From: Komagataeibacter rhaeticus
Lineage (GTDB): Bacteria; Pseudomonadota; Alphaproteobacteria; Acetobacterales; Acetobacteraceae
DNA: 64,000 nucleotides
Direction: 5' to 3'
Assembly (NCBI RefSeq): GCF_003207855.1
Contig: NZ_NKTZ01000001.1
Location: forward strand, 186,001-250,000
Below are positions 8,370 to 16,850 of the stretch, piece after piece. How positions within the stretch are numbered: the first letter of the stretch is position 1; each line of letters begins with the position of its first letter. Below the pieces are notes generated by a model. The model ran no database searches, was not told the origin of the DNA, and saw only the letters and a program-made list of their open reading frames with translations. The position numbers and the translations under genes are program-made.

Positions 8370-10604
8370 ATGAGAGGTCTTGAGCTTTCCCTGAACCGTT
8401 TCCAGGACCAGATCCGCGGGTTCTTCAGGCGGCTGTGGCCACCGGGCGCGACACCGCGGCAGGATCATCTGCGCTGGCTGTACGCGCCTGGTCTCTTTAC
8501 CTTCGGTTACGCGCTCCGCACCACCATCACCTCGCTTATCGCACTGGGCATCGCCCTGTGGTGGGAACTGGGCAGCCCGCAATGGGCGGCGCTTACGGTG
8601 TGGATGGTGGCGCAGGGCACGCGTGGCAAGAGCGTTGCCAAGGCGCGGTGGCACCTGTTTGGCATGGTGGTGGGCACCATCTGCGCGGTGCTGCTTGTGG
8701 CGGCCTTTCCACAGGCGCCAATCATGTTCATCCTCATGCTGGCGGTCGGGATCGGGGCATTCTGCTTTATCGGCACGCTGCTGCCCGGCCCCGCCACCAT
8801 GACCAATTACCGCATCCATGGCATGCGGGCGAGCGGCTTTACCTACGCCATCATCTCGCTGGACGGCATTGCCGACCCCCAGCACATCTTCATGACCGCC
8901 ATGTCGCGCGCGACCTATATCGTGCTGGGCATCGTGCTGGAGAGTACCGTCTCCTCGCTGTTCCAGTTCCGGCTGGAGACGCGCGCGCAGGAGCGTCTTG
9001 CCGCCAATTTCATGACCGCCATCAACGGTGCCGGCCAGACCCTGGCCGCCGTGCTGGCGGGGAACGGGCAGGTGCTCCGTCAGGCGCGGGGTGTCTTTTC
9101 CAACATCACCACGCTGAGTGACCAGATCGAATTCGCGGAAGTGGAGATGGGTGCCCATCGCGGGCACGAGGGTGATCACGCCCGTGCCGCCCTGGCGCGC
9201 GTGGCCATGCTGCTTTCGCGCGGGCTGGATCTGGCGGCGCTGATGCACGGGGCCAACATGGTGCCGGGCGCGTCCTTCAATGCGATATCGGCGCGGGTGC
9301 AGGCCTTCCTTCAGGACATGGCGCCCCAGCTTGAGGCCAGTGACGACATCACGCCCGTTCTGGCCCGGCTGGCCGAGCTGCAGGCCGCGTGCCGGCAGAG
9401 CGTTGCCGATTCGCTGGATGAGGAAATGGGCACCCCCGGTGGCCCCCCGGTTGATCCGCAGCTGGTGGCCCTGCTGTCACAGCAGCGCATGCTCCATACC
9501 GCCCTGGGGCAGATGCTGGAGGAACTGGAACAGGCGCTGATCCAGTTCGATGCCAGCCGCCACCCCCTGCTGCATGATCATTTCCATTACCGCATCAAGA
9601 CCTTCCGTGACTGGCAGCAGGCTTTTACCAACAGCCTGCGCGCGTCGGTCACCATATTCGGCTCCGGGGTCATATGGGTGACGACCGCATGGTCGGCGGG
9701 GCTGACGTTCATGATGTTCGTCTCCATCGTGTGCAGCCTGTTCTCGACACTGGAAAAACCGGCGCTGGCCACGCGGGCCTTCCTGGGCGGGGCTATTATC
9801 GCATCCATCGTGGCGGGCGTCCTGGTGCTGTGGCGGCTGGCCGAGCCGACGACGTACGAGATCATGGCCGTCTGCCTGTTCCTGCCCATGCTGGCGGGCG
9901 GGCTGGCCTTTGCCTACCCTGCCCTGATTCTGGGGGCGGTTTCGTACAACCTGTTCCTGCCCATCCTGCTGGGACCGGGCAACCAGAGCCGGCTGGACGA
10001 GGTGGCCTTCTTCAACACCGCCATGCCGCTGGTGCTGGCATTGTGGTACGCGATGTGGGCTTTCCGGCTGGTGCTGCCCTTTGATACGAACGACATGCGC
10101 TGGCAGATGCGCACCGGCATCCTGCGCGGGCTGCGTTACGTGGCGCGCGCGCGTGTCCTGCCCACCACGCTGTACGTGGTTGAACATAACGTGGACCGTT
10201 TTGTCCGCCTGCTGACCAATGCGGAAAACACGCCCGATACGATTATCGACGCCTATCTGCAGGGCATCCTGTCCGCCATGACCATCGGGCTGAATGTCAT
10301 CCGCCTGCGTGCCATTCTGGAGCGGCACCTGCTGCCAGCCGAGGCCCAGCGCGTGGTGGGTGAGATGATGGGCCGCATGGCGCAGTTCAGCGGCCGGTAT
10401 GGCGGCCATTACGGACGCACCGCGCGCTCGGCCAAATTCGCCATCGCGCATCTGCAGCAGCTGGCGGGGCAGGAGGACAATCTGGGGGTCAGGCTGGAAA
10501 TCGACAGTGCGCTGGGCTGCCTGTACGTGATTTCCTTCGAACTGGACCATAACCAGAAGTTCTTTGACGCCGCCAGTCCCTACCTTGATCCGGTCATGCT
10601 CTGA
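8370..10604 (+). CDS. FUSC family inner-membrane protein (aromatic-acid exporter/YccS-like)
   Basis: 744 aa with the duplicated FUSC layout: an N-terminal block of about six TM segments (residues 45-195; GSPQWAALTVWMVAQGTRGKS is the conserved core), a long cytoplasmic helical region (about 200-410), a second six-TM block (about 410-560) and a C-terminal helical domain. Relatives include AaeB (hydroxybenzoate efflux) and YccS. No membrane-fusion partner (AaeA type) is adjacent, so the substrate is unknown. The start ATG has a strong GGAGGAAGG upstream. It ends at a bidirectional terminator shared with accC. Confidence 0.82.
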   Translation: MRGLELSLNRFQDQIRGFFRRLWPPGATPRQDHLRWLYAPGLFTFGYALRTTITSLIALGIALWWELGSPQWAALTVWMVAQGTRGKSVAKARWHLFGMVVGTICAVLLVAAFPQAPIMFILMLAVGIGAFCFIGTLLPGPATMTNYRIHGMRASGFTYAIISLDGIADPQHIFMTAMSRATYIVLGIVLESTVSSLFQFRLETRAQERLAANFMTAINGAGQTLAAVLAGNGQVLRQARGVFSNITTLSDQIEFAEVEMGAHRGHEGDHARAALARVAMLLSRGLDLAALMHGANMVPGASFNAISARVQAFLQDMAPQLEASDDITPVLARLAELQAACRQSVADSLDEEMGTPGGPPVDPQLVALLSQQRMLHTALGQMLEELEQALIQFDASRHPLLHDHFHYRIKTFRDWQQAFTNSLRASVTIFGSGVIWVTTAWSAGLTFMMFVSIVCSLFSTLEKPALATRAFLGGAIIASIVAGVLVLWRLAEPTTYEIMAVCLFLPMLAGGLAFAYPALILGAVSYNLFLPILLGPGNQSRLDEVAFFNTAMPLVLALWYAMWAFRLVLPFDTNDMRWQMRTGILRGLRYVARARVLPTTLYVVEHNVDRFVRLLTNAENTPDTIIDAYLQGILSAMTIGLNVIRLRAILERHLLPAEAQRVVGEMMGRMAQFSGRYGGHYGRTARSAKFAIAHLQQLAGQEDNLGVRLEIDSALGCLYVISFELDHNQKFFDAASPYLDPVML

Positions 10605-10650
10605 CCATCCACTGGCCCGCCGGGGCACGACGGTCTGGGGTGCGGGACAC

Positions 10651-10687
10651 AAAAAGGGTGGCGCCCCGGAAGGGTGCCACCCTTTTT
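10651..10687. terminator. bidirectional intrinsic terminator
   Basis: A perfect 12-bp inverted repeat, AAAAAGGGTGGC with GCCACCCTTTTT, encloses a 13-base loop. T-tracts result on both strands. It sits between the 3' ends of the FUSC gene (plus) and accC (minus) and should serve both. Confidence 0.88.
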
Positions 10688-10729
10688 GCCACCTGCCATC
10701 CCCACCAGTTCTGGCGGGGGATGCCGGGT

Positions 10730-12082
10730 TCAGTTGCCAGCCTGCTGGCGGGCCACGAAGTTTTCCAGCCAGTGGATGGTGTAGTCCCCCTTGCGGAACT
10801 GGGGGTCATCCAGAATCCTGCGGTGCAGCGGGATGACCGTCTTGACCCCTTCGATCACGAATTCATCCAGCGCGCGGCGCATGCGCTCGATCGCCTCGAT
10901 CCGGGTCGGCGCGCGCACGATCAGCTTGGCGATCATGCTGTCGTAATAGGGCGGCACGCGGTAGCCGGCGTAAAGCGCACTGTCGATTCGCACGCCCAGC
11001 CCGCCGGGCGGGTGGTAGACGGTAATCGTGCCCGGCGTGGGCATGAAGGTCTGCGGGTCTTCGGCGTTGATGCGGCATTCGATCGCATGGCCGGAGAAGT
11101 GGATGTCCGACTGGCTGTAGCCCAGCGGTTCACCTGCGGCGATGCGGATCTGCTCGCGCACCAGATCCACGTCGCACACCATTTCCGTTACCGGGTGTTC
11201 CACCTGCAGGCGGGTATTCATCTCGATGAAGCAGAACTGCCCGTCCTGGTACAGGAACTCCAGCGTGCCCGCGTTGCGGTAGCCCAGCCTGGTCAGGGCG
11301 GAGGTAGCGATCTGGCCGATCTCGTCACGCTGGGCGGCGGTCAGGGCGGGAGAACCCGCTTCTTCCAGCAGCTTCTGGTGACGGCGCTGGAGCGAGCAGT
11401 CACGCTCGCCAAAATGCACCACGTTGCCATGCGTGTCCGCCATGATCTGCAGTTCGATATGGCGCGGCTTGTCGAGGTATTTTTCCAGATAGACCTCATC
11501 ATTGCCAAAGGCGGCGCGGGCTTCGGTGCGGGCGACGCTCCACGCTTCCTCCAGGTCGGCTTCGGTGGGGGCGACCTTCATGCCGCGCCCGCCGCCACCC
11601 GCCGCCGCCTTGATCAGCACGGGATAGCCGACCTTCGCCGCCACCTCGCGGGCCTGCTCCAGGCTTTCCAGCGCCCCGTCCGATCCGGGAACCAGCGGCA
11701 CGCCCAGTGCCATCATGGTGGTCTTGGCGGTGATCTTGTCGCCCATCATGCGGATATGCTCCGCCGTGGGGCCGATGAAGGTGATGCCATGGGCTTCCAC
11801 CGTCTCGGCAAAATCGGCATTTTCCGACAGGAACCCGTAACCGGGATGGATCGCGTCCGCGCCCGTGATGGTGGCGGCCGACAGGATGGCCGCGACATTC
11901 AGGTACGAGTCGCGGCTGGCTGGCGGCCCGATGCATACCGCTTCATCCGCCAGGCGGACATACATGGCATCCGTATCCGCCGTGGAATGCACGGCAACGG
12001 TCGGAATGCCCAGTTCACGGCAGGCCCGCAGGATACGCAGGGCGATCTCGCCGCGATTGGCAATGAGGATCTTGGAAAACAT
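10730..12082 (-). CDS. accC: acetyl-CoA carboxylase, biotin carboxylase subunit
   Basis: ATP-dependent carboxylation of biotin on AccB, first half-reaction of malonyl-CoA synthesis. 450 aa. Begins [23 protein letters not shown]-grasp glycine loop [12 protein letters not shown] near residue 160; metal/bicarbonate region [18 protein letters not shown] near residue 290; RINAEDP follows. The start overlaps the accB stop in the string TAATG, implying translational coupling. Third gene of aroQ-accB-accC. Confidence 0.98.
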   Translation of the reverse strand: MFSKILIANRGEIALRILRACRELGIPTVAVHSTADTDAMYVRLADEAVCIGPPASRDSYLNVAAILSAATITGADAIHPGYGFLSENADFAETVEAHGITFIGPTAEHIRMMGDKITAKTTMMALGVPLVPGSDGALESLEQAREVAAKVGYPVLIKAAAGGGGRGMKVAPTEADLEEAWSVARTEARAAFGNDEVYLEKYLDKPRHIELQIMADTHGNVVHFGERDCSLQRRHQKLLEEAGSPALTAAQRDEIGQIATSALTRLGYRNAGTLEFLYQDGQFCFIEMNTRLQVEHPVTEMVCDVDLVREQIRIAAGEPLGYSQSDIHFSGHAIECRINAEDPQTFMPTPGTITVYHPPGGLGVRIDSALYAGYRVPPYYDSMIAKLIVRAPTRIEAIERMRRALDEFVIEGVKTVIPLHRRILDDPQFRKGDYTIHWLENFVARQQAGN

Positions 12083-12540
12083 TACTCTATGATGACCAGC
12101 GCTTCGCCGAATTCGACCGGCTCACCGGATTCGATCAGGACCTTGCTCAGCGTGCCCGCGCGGGGGGCCTTGATCTGGTTGAAGGTCTTCATCGCCTCGA
12201 TCAGCAGCAGGGTCTGGCCCGCGGCCACCTGCTGGCCTTCGGTCACGAAGGGGGGGGAGGACGGGTCGGGCGCCAGATAGGCAACACCCACCATCGGGCT
12301 GGTCACGGCGCCGGGGTGCTTGGACAGGTCCGCCACGGGTGCCGCCGGGGCCACGGGCTGTGCCACCGGGGCCGCCGCGACCGGCGCCGGGGCCGGCACG
12401 GCATGGGCGACGGGGCTGGCTGCGCGGACCACGCGGATGCGGTTGTCCTTTTCCGCGATCTCGATCTCGGTCAGGCCGGTATCGGTCAGAATCTCAGCCA
12501 ATGCCCGAATGGCATCCGCATCCACGAGCAGTCGGCTCAT
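12082..12540 (-). CDS. accB: acetyl-CoA carboxylase, biotin carboxyl carrier protein
   Basis: Carries biotin between AccC and the AccAD carboxyltransferase. 152 aa starting [18 protein letters not shown]. An Ala/Pro-rich linker (about 50-80) leads to the biotinyl domain with [19 protein letters not shown] and the biotinylation site EAMKTFNQI (about K118, 35 residues from the end as usual). The thumb loop PDPSSPPFV is the AccB hallmark. The start overlaps the aroQ stop by 4 bp (ATGA), which fixes this start over an upstream in-frame extension. Confidence 0.97.
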   Translation of the reverse strand: MSRLLVDADAIRALAEILTDTGLTEIEIAEKDNRIRVVRAASPVAHAVPAPAPVAAAPVAQPVAPAAPVADLSKHPGAVTSPMVGVAYLAPDPSSPPFVTEGQQVAAGQTLLLIEAMKTFNQIKAPRAGTLSKVLIESGEPVEFGEALVIIE

Positions 12541-12992
12541 TGATCGTCCTCGTCCAGAATCATGTCTGTCATGGCCTGAAGCGCCAGGGCATACCCCCGT
12601 ACGCCCAGCCCGCATATGACGCCAATGGCGGCGCGGGAGACGTAGGAGTGATGACGGAAGGCTTCACGGCGGTGAATGTTGGAAATGTGCACCTCGATCA
12701 CAGGCAGATCAACGGCAAGCAGCGCGTCAAGGATCGCGACCGAGGTATGGGAATAGGCCGCCGGGTTGATGATGATGCCGCGTGCGCGGCCCCGGCATTC
12801 CTGTATCCATGAAACGAGTTCCCCCTCACCATTCGTCTGGCGGAAGTCGATGGCCACGTCCAGCCGTTCGGCGGCCTGGACGCAGACCTGCTCCACGTCA
12901 TCCAGCGTGGCGTGACCATAGACCTCGGGCTGCCGGAGTCCGAGCATGTTGAGGTTGGGGCCGTTCAGCACGGCAATGAGAGGGCGCTCCAT
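12537..12992 (-). CDS. aroQ: type II 3-dehydroquinate dehydratase
   Basis: Third step of the shikimate pathway: 3-dehydroquinate to 3-dehydroshikimate. 151 aa, the type II size. Seen: VLNGPNLNMLGLRQPEVYG (catalytic Tyr in the mobile loop), RQTNGEGELVSWIQ, IINPAAYSHTSVAILDAL (catalytic His) and EVHISNIHRREAFRHHSYVS. Upstream in-frame extension has no conserved sequence, so MERPLIAVLNG is the start. First gene of the coupled aroQ-accB-accC operon, an arrangement common in Proteobacteria. Confidence 0.97.
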   Translation of the reverse strand: MERPLIAVLNGPNLNMLGLRQPEVYGHATLDDVEQVCVQAAERLDVAIDFRQTNGEGELVSWIQECRGRARGIIINPAAYSHTSVAILDALLAVDLPVIEVHISNIHRREAFRHHSYVSRAAIGVICGLGVRGYALALQAMTDMILDEDDQ

Positions 12993-13153
12993 GATGCACG
13001 CGCCTAGCACGCTCGCCGCCGTGTTCCAAGTCTGTTGATGGGCGCCGTGCCCCGCGGGCGCATTATTCGCGTCATCCGTTGCGGCCGGCACGCAGCGCCG
13101 GGCCGCCATCCGTAATGGTAGGATATTGGACCGGGTCGTGCTATCATCGGGGG

Positions 13154-13313
13154 ATGACAGGATATCCCGATCACCACGGCGGTGGCGAGGCGACAGGTCA
13201 CGGCCCCGCGGCACGGTTTGCCTGGCCGGTTGTCATCGCCTGTCTCATGCTGGCGGCATCCGGTGCCGCGAACGCGGCCTGCGCGGTGGCGCGCCATGGC
13301 GCGCCATGGCGCG
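13154..13313 (+). pseudogene. out-of-frame signal-peptide segment of the RlpA-like gene
   Basis: An ATG opens a frame encoding an excellent secretion signal: Arg before the core ARFAWPVVIACLMLAA, then SGAANA-ACA as a cleavage site. This frame continues into Ala/His/Arg-rich sequence and stops at 13453 without any domain. The RlpA domain lies in another frame. Removing one copy of the duplicated 10-mer at 13291-13310 joins signal peptide and domain exactly, giving a normal exported RlpA-like protein. So this is most simply the displaced 5' part of that gene. Confidence 0.6.
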
Positions 13314-13712
13314 GTCATGGTGCGGCATGGCACGCGCGGCGCGGCGCGGCGGCCGCCCGTCATGTCGCGCGTGCCCCCGCACTGGAGCCAGCACGGGCTG
13401 GCAAGCTGGTACGGCACGGGCCGGCAGCTGGGCCACGCCACCGCATCGGGTGAGACGTTTGATCCCGATGCCCTGACGGCGGCCCATACCCAGCTGCCGC
13501 TGGGCACGCGGCTGCTGGTCCATTCACGGCGGACGGGGCGCAGCGTTGTCGTGCGCGTCAATGACCGGGGGCCTTTCCGTGGCCATCGCATCCTTGATCT
13601 CTCGCCCGAAGCGGCACGCCAGCTGGGCATACTGGGCACCGGCACGGCCCCCGTCGACATAGAACCCGCCGACGTGGCGGCCGATGAGGAAGTGGCCAGC
13701 GCCCCGCGCTAG
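13182..13712 (+). CDS. RlpA-like double-psi beta-barrel protein, N-terminus disrupted
   Basis: Septal-ring lytic transglycosylase-like protein expected to act on denuded peptidoglycan glycans in the periplasm. The domain (about residues 68-160 of the 176-codon frame) is intact: GLASWYGTGRQ, TASGETFDPDALTAAHTQLP, then VVVRVNDRGPFRGHRILDLS with the conserved Asp of the RlpA/barwin site. As read from the GTG given, the N-terminus is Arg-rich and lacks any export signal. The signal peptide lies in the -1 frame upstream, restored by deleting one 10-bp repeat copy. Either the gene is inactivated or phase variable, or the sequence has an error here. It ends 10 bp from the convergent YihY gene. Confidence 0.72.
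   Translation: MARRQVTAPRHGLPGRLSSPVSCWRHPVPRTRPARWRAMARHGAVMVRHGTRGAARRPPVMSRVPPHWSQHGLASWYGTGRQLGHATASGETFDPDALTAAHTQLPLGTRLLVHSRRTGRSVVVRVNDRGPFRGHRILDLSPEAARQLGILGTGTAPVDIEPADVAADEEVASAPR
13291..13310 (+). repeat. 10-bp perfect tandem duplication in the RlpA-like gene
   Basis: GCGCCATGGC occurs twice head to tail. It lies within a longer imperfect 10-bp periodic tract (GCGCGGTGGC before; GCGGTCATGG, TGCGGCATGG and further degenerate units after). Because 10 is not a multiple of 3, gain or loss of one unit switches the reading frame between the signal peptide and the RlpA domain. Confidence 0.85.
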
Positions 13713-13722
13713 GGGCCTGCAG

Positions 13723-14664
13723 TTATAGTGACTGGTGCTTGGTCCAGCCTTCCATCTTGCTGTCGGGCGCGCAGCGCAGCTTCATCTCGATTTCCAGCCC
13801 CGCGTTCAGTTCCGCGCCCAGCAGCACCACATAGGCCGAGACATAGAACCACATCATGATGGCGATGAACGCGCCCAGCGGCCCGTACGTGGCGCTGTAG
13901 CCCGCGATATGGCTGACATAGTAGGAAAACCCGCTGGATGAGAGCAGCCACAGCAGCGTGGCCCCCACCGAGCCGGGCAGGATGCAGCGCCAGTAGGTAT
14001 GCGGCCGGTTCGGCCCGAAGCGGTACAGTACCGAACATAGCGACAGCACGAACAGCAGCATGAGGATGGGGCCACCCATGTGGATCAGCAGTTCCACCGA
14101 ACCCGGTGGTGGCGCCAGCGACAGGTGCTCGGGCAGGTAGTCTATCAGGAATGGCAGCGCCACCATGAGCGCCAGCGTCAGGATGCCGCCGCAGATCGAG
14201 CAGAACGTAAGCCCCATGGCCATGGCCTGGAAGCGCACGAAGCTGCGGGTCTCGGGCGTGTTGTAGGCCACGTTCATCGCCATGATCAGCGACCGCGTGG
14301 CCGCCGAGGCCGACCAGGTGGCGATGGTGGTGGAAATGATCAGGTTGAGCGTGAGGGAGGAATGCGATTCGGCCACCAGCAGATGGATCCGGTCGCCAAT
14401 CACCCCATAGGCGGAAGGGGGCAGCAGGTTGCGCAGTACCACAAGCTGTGGCTCCACCGTCTGCAGATCGAACAGGAGCCCGTACAGGGAGATGAGCGTG
14501 CTCATGGCCGGGAATAGAGAAAGGGTGGCGTAGAACGCACACCCCGCCGCAGCCAGCGTGATCTGGTCGGATACGATATTGCGGGCGACCTGCCGCAGCA
14601 CCTGCCGGACCTGTGCCCAGGAAAAATGGGGCAGGTGCGGAGTCGGTCGGGCGGTTTCCGTCAT
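13723..14664 (-). CDS. YihY/BrkB family inner-membrane protein
   Basis: 313 aa polytopic protein with about six TM segments. Motifs: LAAAGCAFYATLSLFPAMSTL (family 'a.a..yy..lslfP' near residue 40), LIISTTIATWSASAATRSLI, and RFGPNRPHTYWRCILPGSVGA plus the last-third ATLLWLLSSSGFSYYV and GPLGAFIAIMMWFYVSAYVVLLGAELNA. Molecular role of the family is unsettled. I use the ATG giving MTETARPTP; a TTG 30 nt upstream is an alternative and neither has a strong ribosome site. Confidence 0.85.
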   Translation of the reverse strand: MTETARPTPHLPHFSWAQVRQVLRQVARNIVSDQITLAAAGCAFYATLSLFPAMSTLISLYGLLFDLQTVEPQLVVLRNLLPPSAYGVIGDRIHLLVAESHSSLTLNLIISTTIATWSASAATRSLIMAMNVAYNTPETRSFVRFQAMAMGLTFCSICGGILTLALMVALPFLIDYLPEHLSLAPPPGSVELLIHMGGPILMLLFVLSLCSVLYRFGPNRPHTYWRCILPGSVGATLLWLLSSSGFSYYVSHIAGYSATYGPLGAFIAIMMWFYVSAYVVLLGAELNAGLEIEMKLRCAPDSKMEGWTKHQSL

Positions 14665-14819
14665 GTCGATTTCGGTGGATGGGGAACCAATCAAGGGGAG
14701 ATTCGTGTCCTGTTATGAAGCGCTGCGGTGTGGCGGGCGGTCCGGGCCGCCCGCATGTGTGTATTGTGCCACGATGATGCAACCCTAGGCCAAAAACTGC
14801 ATAAGAGGATGATTTTTCT

Positions 14820-15049
14820 ATTGCATGGCGCGCGTATTGTCCTCATATGCGCTTCCTACGCAACAACGCACGTGCCACTGGCCCTCTGAGGTTACGCAAC
14901 GACGTCAAGCGTTCTGGCAATCGGGCCGCCGTGGAAGCGGGGGTCCTTATTGGTCGCTGGTCCGTTAGACCGTTTCGCAACATCTGTCCGTTTGTGCAAT
15001 TCCAGAATTGTATGCATCCGGGCGGCAGAACAGAAGGGATTTGGGTGCG
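14820..15049 (+). promoter_or_regulatory. long leader of ornithine decarboxylase (candidate speF-type cis-regulator)
   Basis: About 200 bp or more separate the AT-rich probable promoter area (near 14800-14830) from the decarboxylase start, an unusually long leader here. It contains the leader ORF described next and several short pairings (for example CAATT with AATTG around 14998-15010). From family knowledge, alphaproteobacterial ornithine decarboxylase genes often carry a conserved cis-acting RNA (Rfam speF). I could not align to it, so assignment is inference from position. Confidence 0.4.
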
Positions 15050-15053
15050 ATGA
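14847..15053 (+). CDS. candidate leader peptide upstream of ornithine decarboxylase (68 aa)
   Basis: ATG-initiated frame whose TGA overlaps the decarboxylase ATG as ATGA. The peptide is Arg-rich (12 Arg in 68) with the N-terminus MRFLRNNARATGPLRLRN and no recognisable domain. Position and overlap are what one expects of a translated regulatory leader or coupler. There is no clear Shine-Dalgarno before its ATG, and it may be chance. In enterobacteria an upstream peptide (SpeFL) regulates speF; similarity in principle only. Confidence 0.35.
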   Translation: MRFLRNNARATGPLRLRNDVKRSGNRAAVEAGVLIGRWSVRPFRNICPFVQFQNCMHPGGRTEGIWVR

Positions 15054-16180
15054 CTCCCAAAATCGCTCGTTATCTGGCTGAGCAGGCTCCTGCAACGCCA
15101 TGCCTTGTCGTTGACGTTGACCGGGTGGAAGAACGCTATCGCGCGCTGCGCGAGGCGCTGCCGCTGGCCCGGATCTACTATGCCGTCAAGGCCAATCCCG
15201 CCAATCCCATCCTCCGCCGCCTTGTCGGGCTGGGGTCGGCGTTCGATGCCGCCTCGTGGGAAGAGATTTCCATGTGCCTCGAAGCGGGTGCCCGTCCGGC
15301 CGACATCTCGTTCGGCAACACGGTCAAGAAGGCCGGCAACATCGCCCGCGCCTATCAGGCGGGGGTGGACATGTTCGCCTTTGACTGCGCGGAGGAACTG
15401 GACAAGCTGGCCCGCCACGCACCGGGTTCGCGCGTCTACTGCCGCCTGATCGTGGAAAATGAAGGGGCTGACTGGCCGCTGTCGCGCAAGTTCGGCACTA
15501 CGCTGGACAATGCGCGCGACCTCATGCTGCGTGCCCGTGACCTGGGGCTGGACCCGTATGGCCTGTCCTTCCATGTTGGCAGCCAGCAGACGGAAACCGG
15601 CGCGTACGAAGCCGCGATTGCCCGCGTGGGCATGCTGTTTACCGACCTGAAGGCGGCGGGGCTTGACCTGCGCATGGTCAATCTGGGTGGCGGCTTCCCC
15701 ATCCGCTACCGTGATGACGTGCCGGGCATCGACCGTTTTGCCGTGGCGATCAGCCACGCCATGACCGAGCATTTCGGCAATGACCTGCCGGAGATGATCA
15801 TCGAGCCGGGCCGCTTCATGGTGGGGGACGCGGGCGTCGTCTCGTCGGAGGTGGTGCTGGTCAGCCGTCGTGGCATGAATGATGGCGTGCGCTGGGTCTA
15901 TCTGGATATCGGCCGTTTTGGCGGCCTGGCCGAGACCGAGGGCGAGGCCATCCGCTATGGCATCCGCACCCCGCATGACGGCATGGAAACCGGCCCGGTC
16001 GCCATTGCCGGCCCGACCTGCGATGGCGCGGACATCATGTACGAAAAGACCCCCTACGCCCTGCCGCTGGCGCTGGAGTCGGGGGACCGGATCGAACTCC
16101 TGTCCACCGGGGCATATGTCTCGACCTACTGCTCCACCGGGTTCAATGGCCTCAAGCCGATCATGGAACATTATATCTGA
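15050..16180 (+). CDS. ornithine (type III PLP fold) decarboxylase
   Basis: Decarboxylates L-ornithine (possibly lysine as well) to putrescine, the entry to polyamines. 376 aa, alanine-racemase-like fold. Seen: PLP lysine in YYAVKANPANPILRRL (about K47), SFHVGSQ, NLGGGFPIRY, MIIEPGRFMVGDAG, and the C-terminal active-site Cys in GPTCDGADIMY (about C324). This short bacterial/eukaryotic type fits an alphaproteobacterial ODC. The start has AAGGGA about 12 nt upstream and overlaps a leader ORF by ATGA. Sense-oriented double-hairpin repeat follows the stop. Confidence 0.93.
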   Translation: MTPKIARYLAEQAPATPCLVVDVDRVEERYRALREALPLARIYYAVKANPANPILRRLVGLGSAFDAASWEEISMCLEAGARPADISFGNTVKKAGNIARAYQAGVDMFAFDCAEELDKLARHAPGSRVYCRLIVENEGADWPLSRKFGTTLDNARDLMLRARDLGLDPYGLSFHVGSQQTETGAYEAAIARVGMLFTDLKAAGLDLRMVNLGGGFPIRYRDDVPGIDRFAVAISHAMTEHFGNDLPEMIIEPGRFMVGDAGVVSSEVVLVSRRGMNDGVRWVYLDIGRFGGLAETEGEAIRYGIRTPHDGMETGPVAIAGPTCDGADIMYEKTPYALPLALESGDRIELLSTGAYVSTYCSTGFNGLKPIMEHYI

Positions 16181-16210
16181 ACCCGGCACGCGGAAGGTCC
16201 GGTAAGGCAT

Positions 16211-16294
16211 AGGAAGGTTTTCGGTGAAGCTTTTTCCAAAAAGCTTCGAAGAACGCCGCCTTTTTGGAAAAAGGCGGCGCCCGGAGGCTTTTTC
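16211..16294 (+). repeat. double-hairpin intergenic repeat, copy 1
   Basis: First hairpin 16226-16247 (GAAGCTTTTT / AAAAAGCTTC, 10 bp, two-base loop). Second hairpin 16255-16278 (GCCGCCTTTTT / AAAAAGGCGGC, 11 bp, two-base loop). Preceded by TTTTCGGT and followed by GCCCGGAGGCTTTTTCC. Lies 46 nt 3' of the ornithine decarboxylase stop, sense orientation. Other copies lie near 22.3, 31.6, 38.1 and 41.9 kb. Could act as transcription terminator or mRNA 3'-end structure. Confidence 0.9.
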
Positions 16295-16433
16295 CATGTC
16301 TGGTAACGGGCTATTCTGGAATGGTTTCCAGACCGGTACGTGATTTCAGGGCGGCGGGACGAAGGTCTTGCCGCCCTGCGTGTATCAGGGGAATACAGGC
16401 GGCAGTCCAACCCATGCCGGAGGTGTCCCGCCC

Positions 16434-16844
16434 GTGTCCTTTTCCAAAATGCTGCGCCGGTGTGGCGTGTTTGCCATCATGCTGGGCGGGTTTGCCGGAC
16501 AGGCGGCTGCGGCACCCGTTCTTGTCCATGCGGAACCGGCGGCAGGCCAGTCCGTGCCTGCGGGCAATGTGGCGGTGAAACTGTCTTTTGACAGTGTAAT
16601 CGACCCGTTCCGTGCCCGCCTGCTGCTGCTGGGGCCCAGCGGGGTGCCGCAACTGCTGCCCGCATCGCCTGTGGATGATGAACAGCATGGGCTGGCCACA
16701 ACCGTGGCCCTGACGCCGGGGCATTACGTGCTGCACTGGCGCATGCGCGCGCAGGCCGGGAATCCGGTGCAGGGCACGCTGCCGTTTGATGTCACGGCGG
16801 GGCCGGCCCCGGCCGGGACACCGGTGCCGATGGTAAAAAAATAG
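16434..16844 (+). CDS. CopC domain periplasmic protein
   Basis: 136 aa. The GTG start is 10 nt after GGAGG (an ATG 15 nt later is the alternative). Signal peptide MSFSKMLRRCGVFAIMLGGFAG ends near QAAAA. The mature protein opens with LVHAEPAAGQSVPA, the 'HA.L..S.PA.G' start of CopC with the N-terminal His, then VKLSFDSVIDP and TPGHYVLHWRMRA, then GNPVQGTLPFDV, the family's beta-strand landmarks. CopC-type proteins bind copper in the periplasm. No CopD partner is adjacent and Met-rich copper sites are not obvious, so the metal role is inferred. Confidence 0.78.
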   Translation: MSFSKMLRRCGVFAIMLGGFAGQAAAAPVLVHAEPAAGQSVPAGNVAVKLSFDSVIDPFRARLLLLGPSGVPQLLPASPVDDEQHGLATTVALTPGHYVLHWRMRAQAGNPVQGTLPFDVTAGPAPAGTPVPMVKK

Positions 16845-16850
16845 CGCGGT

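Noticed and set aside
8435-9121. 228-codon frame inside the FUSC gene in another frame
   Set aside because: A GC-rich shadow frame; the FUSC protein is continuous and has family motifs.
14843-16297. Minus-strand frame beginning in repeat copy 1 (Lys/Phe-rich start)
   Set aside because: It is antisense to ornithine decarboxylase, and its N-terminus is only a translation of the hairpin repeat. Such peptides from these repeats are spurious.
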